Assembly (NCBI GenBank): GCA_964592375.1
Contig: CAZQDP010000003.1
Coordinates: 1 to 64,000, forward strand
Source of the DNA: CAZQDP01 sp964592375
GTDB taxonomy: Bacteria; Bacillota; Clostridia; RUG12999
Length of the DNA: 64,000 nucleotides
Reading direction: 5' to 3'
Shown here: positions 45,601 to 53,057 of the stretch, piece after piece
Layout: every line of letters starts with the position of its first letter
Numbering within the stretch: the stretch's first letter is position 1
Translations under genes and position numbers: made by a program
Notes under the pieces: model-generated
What the model was told of the DNA's origin: nothing
Seen by the model: only the letters and a program-made list of their open reading frames with translations
The model's database searches: none

Positions 45601-47634
45601 TTTATTGTCCGTAGCCATAAAACGCTTCTGCGCGTCCAAAGAAGCAAGAGAATTGGGCAGTGTAGAGTCCGGAAGATCACGCCAAAAACGGGTAGAAAAG
45701 AACACTTTGCCATATTGGTCAAAGGAGTTTACTTCCCTTCCGGTTGAGGCGATATCAATGATTCTCTCCAGCAGAGGCATTTCGGTCGCAGGATTTATAA
45801 ACTGATCCAAGTCGCTGATCACAATCAGTCCCGAATCATCCCAGAACACCTTTTTCCCAAGTGCATTGGCCAGTGCACGCAGAGGGATAACCGTTCTATC
45901 TCCAATCGTCTGTGCGCCCACATCCAGCTGTGTTTTTTGGCCGTTTATGCTCATTTGTGTACTACCAAGGGTAAGTGTAATTACCTTACTGCCAAGCGTA
46001 ACACTGACTGTTTGTGTCGCTTCATCAAAGCCAACGGTAGCACCGAGGTTTTCAGAAACAAAACGTACCGGCAAGAGGGTTCGGTCATCTTTAACAACGG
46101 GCCGAACAGATGGATTTTCAGGGTCAATGCGTACCGATTTACCCCCCACATAAGCAGAAGAATTGCCTACAAACAGCACAATGGCATCCTTCATTTTTTG
46201 GCTTGCTGCGGCATAGGTAGCCATTGGCACTATTTTGCTCACTGCATCCGTCTGTATCTCTGCCTTGGGGGCATTGACACTTAAATATTTGGCGTCATAC
46301 ACCTTCACATTATCTATCCAGCACATGACCGGACTCGGAGAGGTGGCACCCGAGAACATGAGCTTGGAGATTTCCGTAGCATCATTTCTAAATGAGATGT
46401 CCTTGCCGATACGGTCATTGTTTAGATAAATATCATAGGTTTTTGTATCACAATTGATCATCGCTTTTACATTAAACCACTTATCGGCCACCAATGTATT
46501 ATTAATGATTTTACTGACCGTTTTGCCTTCTTCGGTGGTAAATACGCGAAGGTCGCCTTTGCCTATGGCAAAAGATGCTGCATTTTTGCCCGCAGAGTCC
46601 TGCACATAGAACAGCATGGTCGTGGCAGATGCGTTCTCTATCATGAAATCTGCTTCCGTGACCAACTGTCCTTTCACGCCGCTTAAGGTTTTTGTGGTGC
46701 CAACGGTGGTTTTATCGTCCTTATCCACGATGTACAGCGCCTTATCCTCTGCCTTATCTGTGCGCGGCTTGATGCCAAAATAGGAACCCTCAGGGAAAGA
46801 GCCTCCCCAAGGCTTAAAATCTACGGCAAACGAGGAAAAATCTTCATACGCATAATAGTCCTGCGAGCCCATTGTCACTTTGCCGGGAGTTGCGGTGGTA
46901 GGCAAAGTGGAGCCGCCGGAACTTGGCGCCGCACTATCGGTTTTTAGTAATTTGGTATCTAAGTGCTTTGCATCATAAACCTTCACGTTGTCTATCCAGG
47001 CATTTACTGGGCTTGGCTTGCTTGTGCCTGCAAGAAACAGTCTGCCAAAACTTGTAGCTTCACTGCTGCGAAAAGGGCTTGCTAAGATGGCCGCAACATT
47101 ATCCACATAAATATCCGCTTTCTTTGCGGTAAAATCGGCAACCACCTTGATGTTATACCATGTTCCGGCTTTTAAACCGGACTTAATCACAGAGGATTTT
47201 GTGGCACCATCAACAAGGTTAAATACTTTTAATGCGGTTTTTTCAAGTGCGATGGAAACTGCATTCTTACCCGCAGCATCCTGCACATATAACAGCACGG
47301 AGCCGGTGGTATTGGAACTGTCTTCAAGCATCATATCCACTTCGGCAACAACGCTACTGCTGGAGATGGTAATGTTTTTGCTCACCCCAACGGTCATAGC
47401 ATCATCATTGTCCTGAATATACAGTGCCCTGTCACCTGCTTTGTCCGTACGGTCTTTTACGCCAATAAATGAGCCAGCAGGCGGCGCTGTGCCCCACGAA
47501 TCATTTAAAGAAAGCTTTGAAAAATCCTCATTGAGTGCATAAGGAATATCCGCTGCCTGTATCCATATGCCGGGTACCAAAAGTGCGAATAGAAGTAGCA
47601 ACGAAGTCCATTTGCGCAATTGCATTTTTTTCAT
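42658..47634 (-). CDS. Giant secreted glycosidase-like protein with stalk domain
   Basis: A 1658-residue exported protein. Signal peptide about 1-27 (cleavage near IQA-ADI). Two LamG-like domains (about 30-225 and 255-450), then a copper-amine-oxidase-N-like stalk domain (about 487-605, with DDRTLLPVRF and DRTVIPLRALANAL). The TIM-barrel-like domain (about 625-1060) has FDD at 766-768 and CFCQHC at 781-786, as in the paralogue at 17473-22293. Further beta domains, a BIG2-like domain (about 1390-1475) and a C-terminal LamG-like domain (about 1485-1658) follow. ATG 47634 follows AAAGGTGA. The paralogue lacks the stalk domain. Likely acts on a large polysaccharide outside the cell. Confidence 0.82.
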   Translation of the reverse strand: MKKMQLRKWTSLLLLFALLVPGIWIQAADIPYALNEDFSKLSLNDSWGTAPPAGSFIGVKDRTDKAGDRALYIQDNDDAMTVGVSKNITISSSSVVAEVDMMLEDSSNTTGSVLLYVQDAAGKNAVSIALEKTALKVFNLVDGATKSSVIKSGLKAGTWYNIKVVADFTAKKADIYVDNVAAILASPFRSSEATSFGRLFLAGTSKPSPVNAWIDNVKVYDAKHLDTKLLKTDSAAPSSGGSTLPTTATPGKVTMGSQDYYAYEDFSSFAVDFKPWGGSFPEGSYFGIKPRTDKAEDKALYIVDKDDKTTVGTTKTLSGVKGQLVTEADFMIENASATTMLFYVQDSAGKNAASFAIGKGDLRVFTTEEGKTVSKIINNTLVADKWFNVKAMINCDTKTYDIYLNNDRIGKDISFRNDATEISKLMFSGATSPSPVMCWIDNVKVYDAKYLSVNAPKAEIQTDAVSKIVPMATYAAASQKMKDAIVLFVGNSSAYVGGKSVRIDPENPSVRPVVKDDRTLLPVRFVSENLGATVGFDEATQTVSVTLGSKVITLTLGSTQMSINGQKTQLDVGAQTIGDRTVIPLRALANALGKKVFWDDSGLIVISDLDQFINPATEMPLLERIIDIASTGREVNSFDQYGKVFFSTRFWRDLPDSTLPNSLASLDAQKRFMATDNKWSYIMAKDKVDAITALGGKFQGAVNINTADPDGKYNIGRQELIDGSHFKSPNMTWVTAYGCANAPEYQEIIKNQAIKFIGLGVSAMQFDDPGGNFKGYSFGGCFCQHCMQGFTSYVKDTYSQAQIKEFGIDDIGTFHYKEYLKTKYNITTSPEYLAGRKSVPLDSAFKNFQLLSSRAQLARMRQVLTDNSPSYIEFSYNNYEFLMQFADKTHEGKYAHDLFDYGIAEHTDEAYSFENAITGGTFATSLKKPQIVSPVPRSLAKGRQGLAACYALGQYFLVPYDIYVPLRPRYFASVDEYGDMFHFIRQNPQLFNGYEIPSQVGILTNWDVMDRKALTLMSMKLSAAGVPFKDIVASSNMPTFAIDPNDLKGLKYLISVNPPETFTEKDRATIENSGVRIITPDRVDEIIGEVSFISVEADKNVYGIVRAMPGDEAAPKIVHIISRTGKQESDVLVHLQAEKFFGNTPCEATYYRPGYNPQNLPITNNTVTLPALDEWGIIKIYEKSFGNNDILGGGWQFMNIGSPLAYGTATVDGATAQITSSGVGANSATQGDKGSSDQGAFLYTMNKGDTIDGFDISCRIDSISGDAGSAGMMLRANPASNAPFIQVKYQKGTGVVLQVRSDYDLKTITTPLKDLPLPVYVKVSRQAGTYRIYASSVANEFGEPLTELSLDNMKFAGIFTASGKQWEKSSAQVSDLSIVQKEYASITPIDSILATAEKATLKVGDNVKIKVSAKIGEKTYSLQDSSISLQSDAPEIVAVRGKTLEALSNGKASITVKADVGGKAFSQVCVLTVSDSSTLFEENFDGFTPEAILPNWSFNNNAIRPIKSGDGYILRVTAFNKGETSDATATFEASGGKMVFEFDYRGEFGVNDNDSGSRVIYAGNQNVCIICNGKEFIYFFGSEQKAIAPMTQGKWYKFKVVANMSTETADVYIDGAKVVEGGAFRKATDSMSSAQFGGYRVNTDTFHDWDNIKIYVAE

Positions 47635-48002
47635 AAAATAGTCACCTTTCTATATATGGTTTTATAATTATATTATATCATGAGAAGGCATGTGAAAACT
47701 ACTGCATTAATCAACAAAATTAATATTAGTTTTTATTCATTCAGCACAAAGGATAAAAAAAAATATTGAAATCCTATCCATTCTTACAAAATCCTCACAT
47801 TAAGAATCGATTTTGCAAAGCATAAGAAAAATCAAAAAGGCAACGATAGGCGCATCATGCAGGCAGGAAGCGCCTATCGTAGAACAAGTTTATTTATAAA
47901 TAGTATAGTCATTTATGAACCAAAGCCATATCAAATTATTTTCATGCAAAAAGGTACAACCAAATAAGAAAGCGTATATTGGAAAATAAATCAACGATGA
48001 AA
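47635..48002. other. Intergenic region with a promoter for the giant gene
   Basis: The minus strand has TTCACA (47696-47691), an 18-bp spacer and TATAAT (47672-47667), a plausible promoter for the giant gene. The rest is AT-rich with no gene or clear terminator seen. Confidence 0.5.
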
Positions 48003-49655
48003 TCAAGATTCCTCAGGAATATAAGCATAAACATCTAAAGGATAAGGCCGAAATTGTACCGGTGTTTTGATAAATTGGTCTTTACGGCCATACCATTTAC
48101 TTTGATTAGAGTCTCCCCATGTCCATACAGAATTATCTGTGCAAATAGCAAATGCCATGCCCTTGAAAATCTTAATATGAGCAACACTGCCAAGCTCCTT
48201 TGCTTGAACAGGAGTGGTGGTATCTTTGTTATTTCCATTTCCCAGCTGATAAAATTGATTATCACCCCAACCCCATACGGTTCCATCTTTTTTAATTACC
48301 ACTATGTTGCGATCAGAGGTAGAAATTCTCTTCACATCGGTAATGTCATCAAATCGCTGCGGTGCGCTGATGATGGTATCGTCTTTAAAAACGTCCTCCT
48401 TGTTTTGTCCCCAAAGCCATACACTGCCATCNNNNNNNNNNNNNNNNNNNNNNNNNNNNNNNNNNNNNNNNNNNNNNNNNNNNNNNNNNNNNNNNNNNNN
48501 NNNNNNNNNNNNNNNNNNNNNNNNNNNNNNNCCATCCTTTTTAATGGCCAAGGAGAAACGTAACCCTGTACTGATTGCGGCAACATCATAAAAATTAGGT
48601 ATTTGCACGGGATCTATCCTCTCGGTATTTGTTCCGTCGCCTAACTGTCCAAAATAGTTTTCTCCAAACGACCATACAGTGCCATCTTTTTTAAGAACGA
48701 GAACATGGGCATCATAGGCTGAGATGGCAATTGAATCTTTTAGATCCGGATACTCTTTTCTTGAGTAATTATCTGTGGCATCATTGGCATGATATCGTAG
48801 GACACGACCATCTTTATGCAATACATAGAGGTTATTCGTCTTTCCTGAGGCCACAGCTATTGCGTCTTTAATAGAATGAAGAACTGTTTTTCTGCGCATG
48901 ATGTATTGATAATCCCATTCATAAATGGAACAATCTGAATTAATCATTATATTAGCCGATGCAATTGATGCAAAAGAAGAATTGTTTGATATTATTTCAA
49001 GATGAGGCGCTTCAGTGGGCAACGCGGCAGGCTTGTCGGTTGATGCTATACTTGCAGGTTCAAACGATGGCTTAGAATCCTCTTGAAATGGGTAATTGCC
49101 GCTTTTTATTTGCGCAATAATGAGATCGGGTGATTGCTCAAAAGCAGAAAGTGAGGCCCCAGAATCGGAGATGATAATGACATCGTCCTGATAAAAAACA
49201 TATTTCTCCAGCGCATCTACCAATGCTCGAAGCGGAATAAAGGTTCTATCTTCATAAAGCTGGGCAGCCACATCAATATCCTGTTTTTGACCATTGACCA
49301 AGATGGAACGCTCTCCAATTGTAAATTTGACTTCCTTATCCGAAATAGTGACACATGCAGTCTGCATCTCTTCGCTCCAAGTAACGGCGGCACCAAAGCT
49401 TTCGGCAATTATACGAAGCGGCAGAAAAGTCCTGTCTTCATCAATGTATGGCGTAATGAGTGGATTGGATGGGTCAATGGGTTTTGCTACACCTTTGTGA
49501 TAATAATAATTTTCACCGGATATGAAGATAACGCACTTGCAAAGCACCGAAGATACTTCTTCACTTAATGCTTGCGATAAAACGGCGAAGGGAGCCACGA
49601 ATAAACAGCTTGCAAGGACAAACACCAAAAAAATAAATTGCCATTTTCTTGCCAT
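48003..49655 (-). CDS. Exported RCC1-repeat protein with stalk domain (contains assembly gap)
   Basis: About 550 residues as drawn, but 100 Ns (48432-48531) hide part of it, so the true length is unknown. The N-terminus is a signal peptide (a weak lipobox-like LASC at 14-17, then further hydrophobic residues to SQA). A copper-amine-oxidase-N-like stalk domain follows (about 45-170: DEDRTFLPLRII, EDRTFIPLRALVDAL). After a low-complexity linker come RCC1-type propeller repeats (GTVWSFGENYFGQLGDGTN, GSVWLWGQN, GTVWGWGDNQFYQLGNG). Such propellers bind partners or surfaces. ATG 49655 follows AAGGAGG. The gap falls in the repeats, as expected for an assembly break. Confidence 0.85.
   Translation of the reverse strand: MARKWQFIFLVFVLASCLFVAPFAVLSQALSEEVSSVLCKCVIFISGENYYYHKGVAKPIDPSNPLITPYIDEDRTFLPLRIIAESFGAAVTWSEEMQTACVTISDKEVKFTIGERSILVNGQKQDIDVAAQLYEDRTFIPLRALVDALEKYVFYQDDVIIISDSGASLSAFEQSPDLIIAQIKSGNYPFQEDSKPSFEPASIASTDKPAALPTEAPHLEIISNNSSFASIASANIMINSDCSIYEWDYQYIMRRKTVLHSIKDAIAVASGKTNNLYVLHKDGRVLRYHANDATDNYSRKEYPDLKDSIAISAYDAHVLVLKKDGTVWSFGENYFGQLGDGTNTERIDPVQIPNFYDVAAISTGLRFSLAIKKDXXXXXXXXXXXXXXXXXXXXXXXXXXXXXXXXXXDGSVWLWGQNKEDVFKDDTIISAPQRFDDITDVKRISTSDRNIVVIKKDGTVWGWGDNQFYQLGNGNNKDTTTPVQAKELGSVAHIKIFKGMAFAICTDNSVWTWGDSNQSKWYGRKDQFIKTPVQFRPYPLDVYAYIPEES
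48432..48531. other. Assembly gap (100 Ns)
   Basis: Exactly 100 N characters, a scaffolding placeholder rather than a measured length. It lies in the tandem RCC1 repeats, so one or more repeats may be missing. Confidence 0.99.
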
Positions 49656-49746
49656 AAAAACCCGACCTCCTTATAAAATAGAGAAAATCATGCTAAAAAA
49701 CTTGGTGAAGGGGGGCTATCCCTGAGTGCAGGGAAAGTATATGAAA

Positions 49747-49775
49747 AAAATACCATAAAACACTTTCAATGTCAA
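49747..49775 (-). promoter_or_regulatory. Promoter of the RCC1-repeat protein gene
   Basis: Minus strand: TTGACA (49775-49770), 17-bp spacer, TATTTT (49752-49747). Confidence 0.7.
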
Positions 49776-49782
49776 GTGTTTT
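49757..49782. promoter_or_regulatory. Palindromic operator over the -35 box
   Basis: AAAACACTT (49757-49765) and AAGTGTTTT (49774-49782) are a perfect 9-bp inverted repeat with an 8-bp centre that covers the TTGACA of the RCC1-protein promoter. This is a repressor-like position. The binding protein is unknown. Confidence 0.6.
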
Positions 49783-49846
49783 CGCGTGATTTAAGAAATG
49801 GAAATTACATTGCACATGGCATTTTGCATAGCAACCTTGGTAGGTA

Positions 49847-49875
49847 TTGACGGTGTATGGGCTTTGTGCTATGAT
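49847..49875 (+). promoter_or_regulatory. Promoter of the alcohol dehydrogenase gene
   Basis: TTGACG (49847-49852), 17-bp spacer, TATGAT (49870-49875). The transcript would carry a leader of about 165 bases that contains the long hairpin at 49914-50024. Confidence 0.7.
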
Positions 49876-49913
49876 ATGAGGCATATAGTAAAAAATGCTT
49901 TGAGTTATGTGAG

Positions 49914-50024
49914 TAAGGACACCTCTAAAAACTCTGGGCGGCGAGCCTTGCGGGTTTTTCTTCCTTGCAATACGAAAAAATCCCTCGCAATTTTGCTATT
50001 CCAGAGTTTTCAGAGGTACCCTTA
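49914..50024. repeat. Long imperfect hairpin element in the alcohol dehydrogenase leader
   Basis: The outer arms 49914-49937 and 50001-50024 match at 21 of 24 positions (core CTCT-N-AAAACTCTGG). Inside, TTGCG and a T-run (about 49949-49960) pair with an A-run and CGCAA (about 49973-49990). The whole forms one rod-like structure ending 9 bases before the AGGAGGA of the next gene. It could be a small non-autonomous mobile element (MITE-like) or a regulatory leader. No second copy is seen in the window. Confidence 0.6.
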
Positions 50025-50045
50025 AATAAATTTAGGAGGAGCCAT

Positions 50046-51221
50046 ATGCAAAATTTTATGTATTACGCACCGACAAAGGTGCACTTTGGCAAGGGCATGC
50101 AGCACAAGGTTGGAGAAATCATTAAAAGCTATGGTTATCAAAAGATACTGCTGATGTATGGCGGTGGCAGTATTGTTCGAACAGGCCTTTATGACCAGGT
50201 TGTCGACTCACTTTCGGAGTGTGGCATTGCATATACGCAGATAAACGGCGTTACGCCCAATCCCAAGCTTGCTTTTGTGAAAAAAGCCATTGCGCTTTGC
50301 AGAATGGAAAAGGTGGAGCTGATTTTGGCGGTGGGTGGCGGCAGCGTGATTGATGCGGCGAAGGTAACGGCAATTGGCGCTGTGCACCATATTGATCCTT
50401 GGAAGTTTTCGCAAAAGGAGGCAATCCCTACCGGTGCGCTTCCTGTGGGCACCATTTTGACGCTTGCGGCATCCGGCAGTGAAATGAGCGCTTCGGCTGT
50501 GATTACAAATGAGGAAGGCCTGCTCAAAAGAGGATTTGGGTCAGATTATAACCGGCCGCTGTTTTCTATTTTAAATCCGGAGCTCACCTTCACGGTGGAT
50601 CCTTACCAAACTGCATGTGGCATTGTGGACATTTTGATGCATACCATGGAGCGATATTTTAGTATTGGGTCAAACACGCAGCTAACAGACGGAATAGCAC
50701 TGACACTGATGGCATCGGTGATTGCGGCCGGAGCAAGAGTGATGATAGATCCACAAGATTATGAAGCAAGGGCTACGCTCATGTGGGCCGGAAGTCTTTC
50801 TCATAATGATTTAACCGGAGTGGGGCGCAGTGTGTTTATGCCATGCCATCAAATCGAGCACGAAGTGAGCGGAATGTATGATTTTGTGGCACATGGTGCA
50901 GGGCTTGCGGTTGTGTTCCCAGCATGGGCGAAGTATGTATATAAAGAAAATCCTGCAAGATTTGCGCAGTTTGCTTCCCATGTATGGGGATATCATGTGG
51001 ACTTTGAGAATTTGGAGAATGCTGCCGAGGCAGGCATTGCGGCAACTGAGAAATTCTTTGCGCAAATCGGCATGCCAATAAGACTCTCGCAGCTTGGTAT
51101 TGGAGAGGAAAAGTTTGAAGAGCTTGCAGAAAAATGCACCTTTTTTGGTAAAAGAACGCTTGCGGGACAAAAAACATTAGGACAGAAAGAAATAATAGAA
51201 ATATTCACACTTGCAAAATAG
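50046..51221 (+). CDS. Iron-containing alcohol dehydrogenase
   Basis: A 391-residue group III alcohol dehydrogenase, closest in feel to NADPH-dependent butanol dehydrogenases of clostridia. Seen: MYGGGSIVRTGLYDQV (cofactor region), AVGGGSVIDAAK, and the iron ligands in DILMHTMERYF and HQIEHEVSGMYDFVAHGAGLA (within about residues 190-290). The start at 50046 follows AGGAGGA with 5-base spacing; the longer frame from 49965 runs through the hairpin and is rejected. The role is reduction of aldehydes in fermentation. Confidence 0.94.
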   Translation: MQNFMYYAPTKVHFGKGMQHKVGEIIKSYGYQKILLMYGGGSIVRTGLYDQVVDSLSECGIAYTQINGVTPNPKLAFVKKAIALCRMEKVELILAVGGGSVIDAAKVTAIGAVHHIDPWKFSQKEAIPTGALPVGTILTLAASGSEMSASAVITNEEGLLKRGFGSDYNRPLFSILNPELTFTVDPYQTACGIVDILMHTMERYFSIGSNTQLTDGIALTLMASVIAAGARVMIDPQDYEARATLMWAGSLSHNDLTGVGRSVFMPCHQIEHEVSGMYDFVAHGAGLAVVFPAWAKYVYKENPARFAQFASHVWGYHVDFENLENAAEAGIAATEKFFAQIGMPIRLSQLGIGEEKFEELAEKCTFFGKRTLAGQKTLGQKEIIEIFTLAK

Positions 51222-51237
51222 TCTTCCTGTGCCTCAC

Positions 51238-52086
51238 TCAAAGGATTTTGCATGCAGAGGGCGGAAATCCCTGCAGTTGCTTAAACACCCTGGCGAAATA
51301 ATTTGGGTTATTATAGCCCGTAAAAATCGCCACTTGCGATACGGTGAGTTCTCCGGTGCCAAGAAGGCTTCTGGCATGCTCGCAGCGTACGATATTTAAG
51401 TAAGCCATGGGAGAATAACCTGTATGGCTACGGAAGAGGCGGCACAGATGTGCAGGGCAGCAGGAAGCAATTTTTGCTAAAGCAAAAAGCGTGATATCCT
51501 CATCAAAGTGATGATTGATATAGTCTACCACCAGCTTAATATCCCGAGTAGCACCGGCATTTTTCATTTTTTTGCTGACATGAATATATTTCGCATATAG
51601 TCTTGCGATCACAAGGTAAAAATACGCCTTTGCTTCCATTTCCCATCCGGTATGTTTTTCTCTAAAGCATATCAAAATATTGCTAATCTGCTTTTCTAAG
51701 ATTGCATCCTCTAAAATGAAGTTGACAAATTGCACCTTGCCTGCAAATAGCGGGCTGATATACTCCTTGTGAGCAATGTCCATGGAGCTGCTGTCTATCA
51801 TTGCACGACCGATTTTGATGCACGCATATTTGCAGCCGGTAGAAAAGCGAACGGAGCGGTGAAGCTCGTTCGGATTGACAATGCCCGTAGCGCCTGCACA
51901 AAGGGTATAAGAAGTGCCGTCAATGGAGAATTCTACGCTTCCGGTAAATACATGAAAAAGCTCCAACGCTTCATGTCCATGAAGCGGACAACCCACGCCC
52001 CCACTGGCGGTGGTGTGGTCATCCAAAGAAGCTTGAAAGGCCTCGCTTACGAAAGATTCCAGCTCTTTTAAGTCTTGATAAAACAT
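51238..52086 (-). CDS. AraC family transcriptional regulator
   Basis: A 282-residue regulator with an N-terminal cupin sensor (HGHEALELFHVFTGSVEF near residues 37-54) and a C-terminal double helix-turn-helix (about 185-282; VAIFTGYNNPNYFARVFKQLQG). ATG 52086 follows AAAGGAG. It converges on the alcohol dehydrogenase gene with only 16 bp between them, and is divergent from the membrane protein and beta-mannosidase genes, which are plausible targets. Confidence 0.93.
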   Translation of the reverse strand: MFYQDLKELESFVSEAFQASLDDHTTASGGVGCPLHGHEALELFHVFTGSVEFSIDGTSYTLCAGATGIVNPNELHRSVRFSTGCKYACIKIGRAMIDSSSMDIAHKEYISPLFAGKVQFVNFILEDAILEKQISNILICFREKHTGWEMEAKAYFYLVIARLYAKYIHVSKKMKNAGATRDIKLVVDYINHHFDEDITLFALAKIASCCPAHLCRLFRSHTGYSPMAYLNIVRCEHARSLLGTGELTVSQVAIFTGYNNPNYFARVFKQLQGFPPSACKIL

Positions 52087-52170
52087 AGAACTTGCTCCTT
52101 TTTATACAGGCAAACTTTTTTGAAAAATAGCAAAAGAGATAAAACTTTAAAAAATAGTAATGTTATTTCA

Positions 52171-52199
52171 TTTTATCATCTTTCATCTTAAATTTCAAT
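52171..52199 (-). promoter_or_regulatory. Promoter of the AraC regulator gene
   Basis: Minus strand: TTGAAA (52199-52194), 17-bp spacer, TAAAAT (52176-52171), 85 bp before the start codon. Confidence 0.55.
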
Positions 52200-52338
52200 A
52201 TATTTGCAAAAATTGTGCTATAAAAAGTCAAAATACGTGGGGACAAAAGCAGAAAATGCTGATATGATAATAATAAAGCGTGCGAAAAAAGTATTTGTGG
52301 TGAGGTAAAAATCATATTGGGGATTTGCTCTTTTTGTG

Positions 52339-52367
52339 TTGCACATGCCAAAAGCAAGTGGTATAAT
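52339..52367 (+). promoter_or_regulatory. Promoter of the membrane protein/beta-mannosidase operon
   Basis: TTGCAC (52339-52344), 17-bp spacer, TATAAT (52362-52367). The divergent AraC promoter lies 140 bp away. Confidence 0.75.
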
Positions 52368-52422
52368 GCATGTATGTGAATAATATAAAAACGATAAGTC
52401 GAAAGTGAGGATTTTCCCATAT

Positions 52423-52992
52423 ATGAAGATGCAGCAAAAACAAAAAATGAACAAAAGAGCATTTGTAGCCGTTCTAGTCATTGGAGCCATGCTGTTGCCT
52501 TTGGCAACAGGAGTGGTTTATCTGGTGGCATATTCGATTTCTAAAAGCATCCAGCAAAACACCCAAGCGGAGCAGAAGACAAACAAAGCTGAGCCTGTTG
52601 TGGGTGGTGTTGTCTTTCTGCCTCAGGTAAAAGCCGTAGCAGTAGACCAAAAAATTATGGTAAACGTGCGCGCATCTGTTCCGGATGGCACGATTGCAAA
52701 GGTTAATTTGTTAACGCAGGATGCAAAAAAGAGCTTTTCACAAGCCATTGCATTTCAAGGCGGCAGTGCTGACACGGTTATTCTCATCGGCGAGACTACC
52801 CCAAAGGAGCTAAAGGGCATTATTGTGTTTGACCCGAGCAAGGACAGCCAGTCGCTTAGCGTCATCGACTATTTTGGGGAAAACGGAAGCAGGCTTACGG
52901 GTACAAATGTATTTGCTTATGATGCGCAAGGGCAGGAGTACAAGTACACCACAGATTTTTTTGCGATTACGCAGGACGAAAAAAAGGGATGA
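52423..52992 (+). CDS. Membrane-anchored protein of unknown function
   Basis: A 189-residue protein: short basic N-terminus, one transmembrane helix (about residues 14-38, AVLVIGAMLLPLATGVVYL), then an extracellular domain of about 145 residues with beta-rich composition. I recognise no family. The start at 52423 is chosen over the GTG at 52405; GAGG lies upstream with a rather long spacer. It is followed at 66 bp by the beta-mannosidase gene. Confidence 0.7.
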   Translation: MKMQQKQKMNKRAFVAVLVIGAMLLPLATGVVYLVAYSISKSIQQNTQAEQKTNKAEPVVGGVVFLPQVKAVAVDQKIMVNVRASVPDGTIAKVNLLTQDAKKSFSQAIAFQGGSADTVILIGETTPKELKGIIVFDPSKDSQSLSVIDYFGENGSRLTGTNVFAYDAQGQEYKYTTDFFAITQDEKKG

Positions 52993-53057
52993 TTGATGCT
53001 GATGCACTATGATAAGGCGTGATCATTTGCTTTGTTTGCACAAAAGAAGGGATGATA

